The notes: generated from the letters alone by a model not told the origin. Positions 1-5,483 are shown, counted from the stretch's first letter. The stretch: DNA of 7,482 nt from CAZHMN01 sp964533705 (GCA_964533705.1 CAZHMN010000111.1:1-7482); one strand, 5' to 3'. Made by a program: numbers and translations.

Positions 1-215
1 AACCTGAACTTTTTCGGCCAGTCTCATTTTCAGACACTGAAACGCACTTTTCAGGTGCTGAATCCGGCTTTTCAGTTCCAGCTATTTGGTCGCCGTTCTC
101 AGATTCTGAAAGTTGGGTTTTAGCGTCTGAATTATCATTAACCACGCCCTTTTTATCACTTTCAGCCCCAGTAGTAGCCTTTTCAGGTTCTGATAGGCCG
201 GTTTCAGACGCTGAA
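1..215. repeat. Iteron array TTCAG-N3-CTGAA, candidate replication origin inside the initiator gene
   Basis: The 13-bp palindrome occurs at 29-41, 50-62, 71-83 (right half degraded), 98-110, 119-131, 161-173 (right half degraded), 182-194 and 203-215. A further right half (CTGAA) at 4-8 is cut by the window edge. Start-to-start distances are 21, 21, 27, 21, 42, 21 and 21 bp, so one 21-bp slot (around 140) is empty. Copies 29-41, 50-62 and 203-215 are perfect in both arms. The array lies wholly in the linker-coding part of the initiator gene. Phage lambda places its O-binding iterons in the same way within gene O. The repeats are seen directly; origin function is inferred. Confidence 0.6.
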
Positions 216-559
216 CATTTTTGATTGTAGTGTTGTTTATTCCTGGACCGTTTCTGGATCATCGGCTGGCCTTCCCAATCAATGATCTCCCCTGTTTCCG
301 GCGCCACATATCCAGCCTCCGTCAGAGCGTTGATCAGATCCTGGGATGGTCCCATCCAGTGGCATTTGGCGGCGATTAAATCCGGATCGGTGCCGTTGAT
401 ACGCCCCTCGGGTATGGATCGGGCTGCGAAGGACCAAAAACTCGTCAGCAGACCCGCACAGGTCAACTCTTCTAGTTTCAGCGCCCTTCGCAGCCGCCAG
501 AAACGAATCTCATCCATGAAATCGCTATCGACCTTAAACCAGGGTAGGGGACGACCCAT
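1..559 (-). CDS. Phage replication initiator / replisome organizer, N-terminal part (3' end beyond window)
   Basis: The minus-strand frame opens at the ATG at 559 and stays open for 186 codons to the left edge. Residues 1-100 start MGRPLPWFKVDSDFMDEIRFW and continue with a helical segment, an 'EGRINGTDPDLIAAKCHW' stretch and 'LINALTEAGYV...IIDWEGQ'. This is the pattern of winged-helix N-terminal domains of phage replisome organizers (DnaD/O-like); I recognise the style and have no database match. From residue 116 the protein becomes a low-complexity linker of seven-residue units, S-x-[SP/A]-E-[TKN]-x-x, whose DNA carries the palindromic repeats listed separately. A C-terminal helicase-loader-binding domain would be expected past the edge. 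The start overlaps the stop of the 60-aa gene upstream (TAATG), with GAGG eight bases before it, so translation is probably coupled. It is last in the visible early operon, after the recombination genes. Likely role: binds the embedded origin and recruits the host or phage helicase. Confidence 0.7.
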   Translation of the reverse strand, partial: MGRPLPWFKVDSDFMDEIRFWRLRRALKLEELTCAGLLTSFWSFAARSIPEGRINGTDPDLIAAKCHWMGPSQDLINALTEAGYVAPETGEIIDWEGQPMIQKRSRNKQHYNQKCSASETGLSEPEKATTGAESDKKGVVNDNSDAKTQLSESENGDQIAGTEKPDSAPEKCVSVSENETGRKSSG

Positions 560-741
560 TAATTTTCCTCAGGCATTAGAACCTCTGATTTTGCTTTTTC
601 GAGCTCTTCTTTCGCATAATGTAGAGAGTAAAGCACTCTACACAATTTGGGCTTTTCCAATCCTTTCTGATTCGCCTTCACCATAGCCTTCTCGATGTAG
701 GTTTTGGCCGATTTCACGCAATCTTCGAATGTCAGACTCAT
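559..741 (-). CDS. Small hypothetical phage protein, 60 aa
   Basis: I do not recognise this protein. It is short and lysine/glutamate-rich (MSLTFEDCVKSAKTYIEKAM at the N-terminus) and looks all-helical. It has two cysteines (Cys8, Cys34), no membrane segment and no signal peptide. The ATG at 741 overlaps the TGA of the upstream ATPase gene (ATGA), with GAGG about four bases before it. Its own TAA overlaps the ATG of the replication initiator (TAATG). This double coupling says it is a genuine gene translated in fixed ratio with the recombination ATPase and the initiator. An accessory role in replication or recombination is plausible from position alone. Confidence 0.65.
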   Translation of the reverse strand: MSLTFEDCVKSAKTYIEKAMVKANQKGLEKPKLCRVLYSLHYAKEELEKAKSEVLMPEEN

Positions 742-2015
742 GATTCCTCAGTAGATTTGTAATTATTGATCATAACCTCGCCGTCTTCGATGACGATTCC
801 GACGTCGCCGGATTCATCGACGCATTCGATCCAGACCTGGTAATCCTTCTCTTTGGCCATGTTTTGAATGATTGTCAGACTGTCCGAATCCAGCAGCGAA
901 CCGTTCTTGATCAGAATGACCCGAAGATCTGGATTCATGGCCATGGCCACGGCCAGGGATACTCGAAGCGCCTCGGAATCGGAAAGTTGGCTGAATGGGA
1001 TCCCGTTGTAGATCACGTATTCATCGCCGATCTCAAGTCCATGGATAGGATAGCTGGCCTGCTGCAGAGATTTCCGCTTTTTCTCCTCGTGGTTTTTCAG
1101 CGCATCCGTCAAATCTGCGCTCTGAGCTTTATGGAAGTCTATACTTTTTTGAAGCTGCTGATAATTCCCGGCCTCTCGTATACAACGGTTGGTATCCTCA
1201 ATGCTCTTGATCCGATTCTGGATTTCTGGTATATCGGGATCCTGTAGGCCGTCTATTTCCTTCTGCCGGACTTCGACTCGTTCGTTGAGATCTTCCAGAC
1301 TGCATTGCAGGCGTTCCAGCTCTAATAGTTTCTCCTTAATCTCGTGCTGCAATTCTGCTTGCTTGGCCCGCAGCGACTCCAGTTCCATGCGCTTGCGGTT
1401 GTTCTCCGTCAATTGATCGGATCGCTTCTGTAATTCAAGCATCAGGTCCGATAGATTGACCTCTTCGGCCGGCAGACCGGGCTGCGGCGGCGTCAGGGCT
1501 TTCAATTGACCCTCCAGATCCCTTAGACGCCGGTTGGTCTCTGTTCGGTCGTCGTATATCTTCTGGCGCTTTTTCTCCCATTCCTGCAGATTGATCGGAA
1601 CGTCGATCAGCTCGGACAAGACGTTGACCTGATCCTTCGGATTCATTCTGGCGAATTCTAAAGGATCGAAGCCCAGCTTTCCCAGGAAACCATTGAGAAA
1701 TTCTTGAGGGGTTTTACCCAGGTGTCCATCTTTAGAGCTGATCTTCAGCTTCATTTTATCCGGGGCACTGAAGACGCGTTTTACAACAAATTCATCACAG
1801 TCGACGATGATCTGAGCTTGTTCAGCACCGTGCCGGATCGGTTCTTCCGGTGCGTATTTGGTCCCACGGATAGCCATTATGATGGCGTCCAGGACGGAGC
1901 TCTTGCCCTGTCCATTACGGCCGGTGATCTGCACGAGCCCCGAGGGCGGTGTGATGTCCACCGCCCGTATTCCCTTGACGTTTTCCGCCTGAAGGCGCAC
2001 GATTCTGTGTTGCAT
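738..2015 (-). CDS. RecF/Rad50/SMC-like phage ATPase of the recombination module
   Basis: This 425-aa protein has the split-ATPase layout of RecF/Rad50/SMC relatives common in phage early regions. The N-terminus resembles RecF/SbcC ('RLQAENVKGIRAVDI'), followed by Walker A GRNGQGKSS at residues 32-40. A charged coiled coil covers roughly residues 145-320 and contains a 'DPDIP' break near 259. The C-terminal half-site has an ABC-signature-like QLSDSEALRVSLAVAMA (343-359) and a Walker-B-like strand RVILIKNGSLLD (365-376). In the Walker-B-like strand the residue I would expect to be acidic is Asn371. The start is supported by GGGGGAA upstream of the ATG at 2015. The gene follows the Rad52-like gene by nine bases and overlaps the next gene by four. 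Likely role: ATP-dependent handling of DNA ends or loading of the annealing protein, in the cytoplasm. The family assignment is firm; the exact function is inferred. Confidence 0.82.
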   Translation of the reverse strand: MQHRIVRLQAENVKGIRAVDITPPSGLVQITGRNGQGKSSVLDAIIMAIRGTKYAPEEPIRHGAEQAQIIVDCDEFVVKRVFSAPDKMKLKISSKDGHLGKTPQEFLNGFLGKLGFDPLEFARMNPKDQVNVLSELIDVPINLQEWEKKRQKIYDDRTETNRRLRDLEGQLKALTPPQPGLPAEEVNLSDLMLELQKRSDQLTENNRKRMELESLRAKQAELQHEIKEKLLELERLQCSLEDLNERVEVRQKEIDGLQDPDIPEIQNRIKSIEDTNRCIREAGNYQQLQKSIDFHKAQSADLTDALKNHEEKKRKSLQQASYPIHGLEIGDEYVIYNGIPFSQLSDSEALRVSLAVAMAMNPDLRVILIKNGSLLDSDSLTIIQNMAKEKDYQVWIECVDESGDVGIVIEDGEVMINNYKSTEES

Positions 2016-2024
2016 GATTTCCCC

Positions 2025-3002
2025 CTAAGCTGCGCGGCGACTGCCGGATTTCTTGGGCTGGTATTTGCCCCAAATCTTGATGGCTTTCATCGCATTTTCA
2101 ATCAGGTTGGATTTCGCTCCGAATGGAACAATCCCCATTTCTTCCATCTCGATCACCATCTTGTTGAAGCTTTCCCCATCCAGGACTGCGCTCGTATGCT
2201 TCTGGAATTCGTCTACTAGGTTGACCCGGGTAGGGGCATTCAATAATTCGGATAGCTTCTTCCCAGCCCAATCTTGCATGGACAACCATTCGACGTCAGC
2301 CCTGGGCCAGAACGTACCTAGTAGCAGCCGGATCTCGTTTTCGCTGCGGTTATAGGGACTAGATGCGGCTTTCTTGAGAATCTTCTCCCATTTTTCTTGG
2401 CCGCTTTGATCCTTTCCCTTTCCAGTTTCAGCAGAACCGTTCCTGGCGGATTTTTCTGGCCGACCGGTGCCGCCCGGCAAAGCCCAATCGGGGAATTCTT
2501 TGTTGATAATGCGTTCGATTTCGCCGGGGATGGGCTCATGGGATTTACCCTTTTGATCAATGGATACCCACCATGGAGGCAGATAGTAGAGATAATGACC
2601 TATCCCCCAGCGTGCTGCAGCACGCTTAACCGAATTGCTGATGCCTCCCTTGAAGGGCGCATACTCCGAATCGCCGGCACCGTCGCTCTTGCTGATCCAG
2701 ATGTTCCGGAAGGGATCATAGACGGAGATTTCGCACAGCGTGCCGTTATCCTGGCTGGTGCGCACCAGGCGGATCTGCCAGTTTTCGATTCCCAGAACGT
2801 CATTGAAGCGCTCCTGGACCGCCCGGCTATCCACATAGGCTACTAGCAAACCGTAAGTCTTATCCTTGTTAGTGCTGGTGATACGGAACTGCAGATCTTC
2901 GATGGGGAACGGGTCCTGCAGCTGCTTTGCTACGTTGATCCACCACAATCGGGCTTCGTCTTTGATTTCTCCGGTTTCCGGATTCACATTTTCGGTTGAC
3001 AT
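2025..3002 (-). CDS. Rad52/Sak-like single-strand annealing protein
   Basis: The protein is 325 aa. Residues 18-150 match the Rad52/Rad22 (phage Sak) annealing fold. They include 'YGLLVAYVDSRAVQERFNDVLGIENWQ' (50-76), then a beta stretch 'GTLCEISVYDPFRNIWISKSDGAG' (87-110), then the diagnostic helix FKGGISNSVKRAAARWGIG (117-135). This corresponds to the K-x-x-x-[ST]-x-A-x-KRA-x-x-x-x-G pattern of the family. A Gly/Ser/Lys-rich linker (about 175-205) follows. The separate helical C-terminal part (205-313) I do not recognise; by analogy with Sak and RecT partners it could bind SSB or the neighbouring ATPase. A basic tail (KKSGSRRAA) ends it. The ATG at 3002 has a strong AGGAGG. Role: anneals complementary single strands during phage recombination-dependent replication or repair. 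The core assignment is confident; the C-terminal role is a guess. Confidence 0.82.
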   Translation of the reverse strand: MSTENVNPETGEIKDEARLWWINVAKQLQDPFPIEDLQFRITSTNKDKTYGLLVAYVDSRAVQERFNDVLGIENWQIRLVRTSQDNGTLCEISVYDPFRNIWISKSDGAGDSEYAPFKGGISNSVKRAAARWGIGHYLYYLPPWWVSIDQKGKSHEPIPGEIERIINKEFPDWALPGGTGRPEKSARNGSAETGKGKDQSGQEKWEKILKKAASSPYNRSENEIRLLLGTFWPRADVEWLSMQDWAGKKLSELLNAPTRVNLVDEFQKHTSAVLDGESFNKMVIEMEEMGIVPFGAKSNLIENAMKAIKIWGKYQPKKSGSRRAA

Positions 3003-3026
3003 GATTATTCCTCCTTCACTTGGTGG

Positions 3027-3329
3027 TTACCAGCGTGGCGATTGATTCTCGCCAGGCCAGCAGTTATTCAAAAATCTCTGTTGATCTCCTTTCCTGATTT
3101 GGATTGGGTGTTTTATGAATTCTGAGAAGGTTTTCATACTTGCCCTACGAAATTCAGGTCGTCCAGTACGTTTATCGAAACGGTTAAGGACTAGAAATGC
3201 GACAGAAGATAGATCGGGATATACTTCATTCGGATCGGAATTCTTGACATTGAAAAAATCCACACTGGTAACAAGACAGCGAGTACCGTTGCCGTCACGG
3301 TAGGCATTTCCGGGTTTTATCTCCGTCAT
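3027..3329 (-). CDS. Hypothetical phage protein, about 100-102 aa, N-terminus interrupted by an assembly gap
   Basis: I do not recognise the family. The protein has a mixed alpha/beta composition with 'NAYRDGNGTRCLVTSVDFFNV' early and a basic middle (KRTGRPEFRRASMKTF), and no membrane or export signal. Its stop lies 24 bases before the start of the Rad52-like gene, whose AGGAGG sits in the gap. The visible ATG at 3329 abuts a run of Ns at 3332. The sequence beyond the gap repeats the first 55 bases. If the repeat is collapsed, an in-frame upstream ATG (position 3490 of the window) adds Met-Glu and sits nine bases after AGGA. The real start is therefore probably MEMTEIKPG, giving 102 aa. Being in a recombination cluster suggests, but does not show, a DNA-metabolism role. 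Confidence 0.6.
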   Translation of the reverse strand: MTEIKPGNAYRDGNGTRCLVTSVDFFNVKNSDPNEVYPDLSSVAFLVLNRFDKRTGRPEFRRASMKTFSEFIKHPIQIRKGDQQRFLNNCWPGENQSPRW

Positions 3330-3331
3330 TT
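3277..3331. repeat. 55-bp sequence duplicated across the gap, left copy
   Basis: These 55 bases are identical to 3432-3486 and directly abut the N-run on its left side. The copy covers codons 1-17 of the small gene ending at 3027. An exact 55-bp overlap at both ends of a 100-N gap is what two contigs sharing one k-mer would produce. Confidence 0.9.
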
Positions 3332-3431
3332 NNNNNNNNNNNNNNNNNNNNNNNNNNNNNNNNNNNNNNNNNNNNNNNNNNNNNNNNNNNNNNNNNNNNN
3401 NNNNNNNNNNNNNNNNNNNNNNNNNNNNNNN
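3332..3431. other. Assembly gap (100 Ns)
   Basis: This is exactly 100 unknown bases, a conventional placeholder length. Because the flanks are identical, the true distance is probably zero or negative (the flanks overlap). No biological content should be inferred for it. Confidence 0.97.
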
Positions 3432-3490
3432 CAGCGAGTACCGTTGCCGTCACGGTAGGCATTTCCGGGTTTTATCTCCGTCATTTCCAT
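3432..3490 (-). other. Duplicated 5' end of the 3027-3329 gene, beyond the gap
   Basis: Positions 3432-3486 repeat the left flank of the gap. Together with 3487-3490 they form the first 19 codons of the small gene (MEMTEIKPGN...), reading into the Ns. The AGGA motif upstream (about 3500-3503) with a nine-base spacer supports this ATG as the native start. It is most likely the same gene end represented twice by the assembly, and not a pseudogene or tandem duplication. Confidence 0.75.
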
Positions 3491-3719
3491 AATATTCAAT
3501 CCTAAAATGCTTTACAGCAGGTGCCCCCGCCAGCTGAAAGGAGCAAAGACTGACGGGCTATAGCACCTTCTGCGGGGAACTATTGCGCACCGAATAGAAT
3601 TATCAATAAGCCCGGCCCGAGTTCGGTCATCATGCAACCTAATCTCAGCCCCGATCGTCCGGGAGGGGATCAGGCCCGGAAACCAGGAGGGGGAGGCACC
3701 CACCGGGCTACCTGCACTC
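3491..3719 (-). other. 229-bp non-coding stretch in the early operon with possible RNA structure
   Basis: No credible gene is present: the only long minus frame here is a shadow of the 3720-4127 gene, and other frames give peptides under 20 aa. Complementary blocks AGGTGC (3519-3524), CCCCGC (3525-3530), GCACCT (3563-3568) and GCGGGG (3572-3577) are ordered A-B-A'-B'. That order would make an H-type pseudoknot just upstream of the next gene's start. A separate GCCCGG/CCGGGC pair (3674-3679, 3703-3708) and CCGA-GT-TCGG also occur. I see no convincing promoter or U-tract terminator. The length is unusual in an operon whose other junctions overlap or are short. A structured leader RNA is possible. 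Confidence 0.35.
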
Positions 3720-4127
3720 CTATTTAGTTTCAAATCGATTTGATCTGTCGGGTGGATCATAGCGATCTGGCCAATTGTCAGGAACTTCATTGCTTTCTCG
3801 GAGAGCATCCATTTCCAATTCCGCCCGCATGGCACGAGGTAAGCGATTGTAAGCCAATCGCAGCCTATTTCTCAGTTTTTCCAGCCAGACAAAATAATCT
3901 TTAATGTCCCGGATTATTGAATCCGTGAGAAGATGATTTCCCCCATAAGGGACTGAGCTCAAGGGGCGATAAAATCGATGATAATCCGTCATATCGCCCT
4001 GAGCATCGCATAGACAATGAGTCGGCAGTAAGCCATCATAATCTTCGCATCGGACATAAACCCAGTCAGTACCAGATTGGAAAAGAGTCCTTATCTTGCC
4101 CCCTTTATAGAATGCTTCTCCCGCCAT
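3720..4127 (-). CDS. Hypothetical phage protein, 135 aa
   Basis: I do not recognise the family. The start is set at the ATG at 4127 because AGGAGGAAGATC precedes it directly; the longer frame to 4166 has no such site and begins inside the upstream gene. The N-terminal third looks like a small beta barrel or SH3-like fold (MAGEAFYKGGKIRTLF, then 'DWVYVRCEDYDGLLPTHCLCDAQGD'), with Cys27, Cys38 and Cys40. The middle is helical (TDSIIRDIKDYFVWLEKLRNRLRLAYNRLP, about residues 68-97). The tail is polar and proline/aspartate-rich (DNWPDRYDPPDRS). It overlaps the membrane-protein gene upstream by 37 bases. A 229-bp non-coding stretch follows it. No function can be assigned. Confidence 0.6.
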   Translation of the reverse strand: MAGEAFYKGGKIRTLFQSGTDWVYVRCEDYDGLLPTHCLCDAQGDMTDYHRFYRPLSSVPYGGNHLLTDSIIRDIKDYFVWLEKLRNRLRLAYNRLPRAMRAELEMDALRESNEVPDNWPDRYDPPDRSNRFETK

Positions 4128-4276
4128 GATCTTCCTCCTTCTTTGATTATAACGCGTGATAAACAAATCCCAGCCAGAACTATATCCAAGACAGCCGAAG
4201 CGATTCCCTGATTGATCCAGCGATAGATCCCGGAAGCAATTAAAAGCAGTCCGAAGATCAGAAATATTATCCGCAT
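4091..4276 (-). CDS. Small membrane protein, 61 aa, two predicted transmembrane helices
   Basis: The start is placed at the ATG at 4276, preceded by GAGGGG with a good spacer; the longer frame to 4330 would run inside the upstream gene and lacks a site. Residues 2-18 (RIIFLIFGLLLIASGIY) and about 27-44 (ASAVLDIVLAGICLSRVI) are hydrophobic enough to span the membrane, linked by the short loop RWINQG. A basic tail (KEGGRSWREKHSIKGAR) would face the cytoplasm, giving a hairpin topology with both ends inside. It begins 13 bases after the stop of the upstream gene, and its last 37 bases overlap the downstream start. Small membrane proteins in phage early regions sometimes modify host physiology or exclude other phages; that is context only. 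Confidence 0.6.
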   Translation of the reverse strand: MRIIFLIFGLLLIASGIYRWINQGIASAVLDIVLAGICLSRVIIKEGGRSWREKHSIKGAR

Positions 4277-4289
4277 GATATCCCCTCTG

Positions 4290-4529
4290 TTAGAATAATT
4301 CAGCCTGCCGCTTATCGGCGAAAACCTCATCCTTGATCTGGTGAATTAGATCTTTATAGGCGGGCGGCAGGTACCAGGTTTTCTCCTGCGAATTGTATAT
4401 CCGGTCGACCAACGGGATCTCCTTTTTCAGCTCCTCTACGAATTTCATGGCCTTGACTCCGTTGGCCACCTGCCAATCCGCCTCGGTTAACCGGACAACC
4501 AATTGATCTGCTACGATCTGTATGAACAT
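4290..4529 (-). CDS. Small phage protein, 79 aa, faintly HARP-like
   Basis: The sequence shows an N-terminal beta strand (FIQIVADQLVVRL), a helix (VKAMKFVEELKKEIPLVD), then RIYNSQEKTWYLPPAYKDLI. The order 'helix - R-x-Y/W-x5-K-x-W-x-x-P-x-x-Y-x-x-L' is reminiscent of the HARP-type module that accompanies SMARCAL1-like helicases and of small phage proteins annealing or binding DNA forks. I hold this only weakly. The ATG at 4529 lacks a clear Shine-Dalgarno sequence. It is instead preceded by the palindrome CTGAGCTCAG and, about 20 bases further up, by the structured element at 4549-4611, so its translation may depend on RNA folding or on a factor. Its stop lies 13 bases before the next gene. 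Confidence 0.55.
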   Translation of the reverse strand: MFIQIVADQLVVRLTEADWQVANGVKAMKFVEELKKEIPLVDRIYNSQEKTWYLPPAYKDLIHQIKDEVFADKRQAELF

Positions 4530-4548
4530 GCTGAGCTCAGATGGGTAT

Positions 4549-4611
4549 GGGCGGGAGGATTAATGCATTGTGGTGGGCAATGCGCACTGGGAGGTGCCTA
4601 TCCTCCCGCCC
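4549..4611 (-). promoter_or_regulatory. Structured intergenic element: 12-bp stem enclosing two hairpins
   Basis: GGGCGGGAGGAT (4549-4560) and its exact complement (4600-4611) form a 12-bp perfect stem. Inside it lie a 6-bp hairpin GCATTG/CAATGC (4565-4570, 4578-4583) and a 4-bp hairpin GCAC/GTGC (4584-4587, 4594-4597), giving a three-way junction. An alternative pairing of GGGAGG (4589-4594) with CCTCCC (4602-4607) would break the outer stem, so two folds compete. Neither strand has a U-run after it, so a simple terminator is unlikely. It fills most of the only gap between the genes ending at 4618 and starting at 4529. It could be an mRNA control element, processing site or stable RNA. Confidence 0.45.
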
Positions 4612-4617
4612 CGAAAA

Positions 4618-4857
4618 TTATGATAGCAATTCCTTCATGAACGTCATCATTAATCTCTTCCACCAGGAGCAGGAAGCGGGCGGCTCGTAAGTATCCAGAA
4701 TGTTGCCCTGCTGTCCCATGCACTCCCGCAAATTAGTCGGCGTACCATTTTCGCCGTAAGCCTGTAGTTCTTCAAGGGTAGTGGTGGATAAATCCGCATC
4801 AGCATCGGCATCTTCAATCTCTTGAGCCATACCCCGCAGAAATTCACAAATGGTCAT
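4618..4857 (-). CDS. Small acidic hypothetical protein, 79 aa
   Basis: I do not recognise this protein. It is acidic at the front, with an alternating Asp-Ala run (EDADADADL, residues 15-23), and has 'TTLEELQAYGENGTPTNL' in the middle. It ends in a Trp/Met-rich basic-hydrophobic segment (CSWWKRLMMTFMKELL, 63-78) that could be an amphipathic helix. Cysteines are at 4, 46 and 63. The ATG at 4857 overlaps the TGA of the 209-aa regulator (ATGA), so it is coupled to it, which supports it being real. Another minus frame over the same bases (4650-4847) has no such coupling and is treated as a shadow. Acidic small phage proteins include anti-restriction and DNA-mimic proteins, but nothing specific points there. 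Confidence 0.6.
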   Translation of the reverse strand: MTICEFLRGMAQEIEDADADADLSTTTLEELQAYGENGTPTNLRECMGQQGNILDTYEPPASCSWWKRLMMTFMKELLS

Positions 4858-5483
4858 AGATCATTCTCCTCAAGTTCTTTGATTTGCTTTTTGTGCCTGT
4901 GTATTTCTAAGGCCCTCTTATAGGCGTCATCCAAATTCTTTTGAAAAATGTCGTCCATGCCCCGGGAAAAATATTGCTCGCCCATCTGCTTCAGCTCCGT
5001 CCCCAGGAAAATCATGTCCATTCTTTCTTCTGTGTTGAGGCCGTTATCCTCCTCGCTGGTCCGCCGGATTTTATGCAATAGATCGAAAGCCCGATCCCAC
5101 ATGTCCTTCAGGCTGCTTTGGGGGACAATGATTTCGACTGGTTCGGTTGAGCGGAAGAACGACAAAAACGCATCCTTGATCGGTCGCATGTCGTAGCCGA
5201 CCTTGGCCATACACTTGAACACCGTGTCCAGATAGGCCGAGGGAACGTCGCCCTTATTGAGCCAATGGCTGACGGTCTGGCGAGGGCGCTTGGTGACCAG
5301 CATGATGGTCGTGGTTAAGATCCCCAGCAGGTGGGGATAATACCGGGCCGACCGGACAATCAGGCTGGGGATGTTCTCCGATCCGTTGACCAGGTCGGAG
5401 AAAGCACCGATATTACATTGCGAACTTTCGATGAGATGATTCAGTAGAATTCGAATCAGCCACCAAAAAGTTTCATCAAACAT
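4854..5483 (-). CDS. Helix-turn-helix phage regulator, 209 aa
   Basis: A helix-turn-helix is readable at about residues 52-95: LLGILTTTIMLVTKRPRQTVSHWLNKG followed by VPSAYLDTVFKCMAKVG. 'RQTVSHWLNKGDVP' corresponds to the recognition helix and following turn of XRE/Cro/YdaS-type domains ('..V..W...G..P..'). The first 50 residues are hydrophobic-helical and unlike a standard HTH start. The C-terminal half (120-209) is helical and charged, ending in HRHKKQIKELEEND, suitable for oligomerisation. It has no peptidase or enzyme motif. Its start follows the excisionase-like gene by 27 bases with only a weak ribosome binding site, and its stop overlaps the next gene by four bases. A CII- or antirepressor-like control role is plausible from the domain and its third place in the operon. 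Confidence 0.6.
   Translation of the reverse strand: MFDETFWWLIRILLNHLIESSQCNIGAFSDLVNGSENIPSLIVRSARYYPHLLGILTTTIMLVTKRPRQTVSHWLNKGDVPSAYLDTVFKCMAKVGYDMRPIKDAFLSFFRSTEPVEIIVPQSSLKDMWDRAFDLLHKIRRTSEEDNGLNTEERMDMIFLGTELKQMGEQYFSRGMDDIFQKNLDDAYKRALEIHRHKKQIKELEENDL

Noticed and set aside
1..215. Short regularly spaced repeats read as a CRISPR array
   Set aside because: Units are 13-bp palindromes with 8-bp spacers, in frame within a coding sequence; CRISPR repeats and spacers are much longer.
864..2219. Plus-strand open frames at 864-1247, 1189-1416 and 1704-2219
   Set aside because: They are antisense to the ATPase and Rad52-like genes, show no domain pattern or ribosome binding site, and have composition expected from mirrored codons.
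2397..2846. 149-codon plus-strand open frame
   Set aside because: It lies antisense within the well-supported Rad52-like gene, whose core motifs fall in the minus frame here.
3277..3486. True tandem duplication of a gene start
   Set aside because: Perfect identity over exactly 55 bases on both sides of a 100-N gap is far better explained by overlapping contig ends.
3512..3835. 107-codon minus-strand frame spanning the non-coding stretch
   Set aside because: It overlaps the end of the 135-aa gene in another frame, has no ribosome binding site and its sequence is low in recognisable secondary-structure pattern.
4549..4611. Intrinsic terminator
   Set aside because: Strong stem, but no T-run follows on either strand and the downstream genes appear to belong to the same operon.
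4650..4847. Alternative minus-strand 65-codon frame
   Set aside because: The competing frame 4618-4857 has the ATGA overlap with the upstream gene, which this one lacks.
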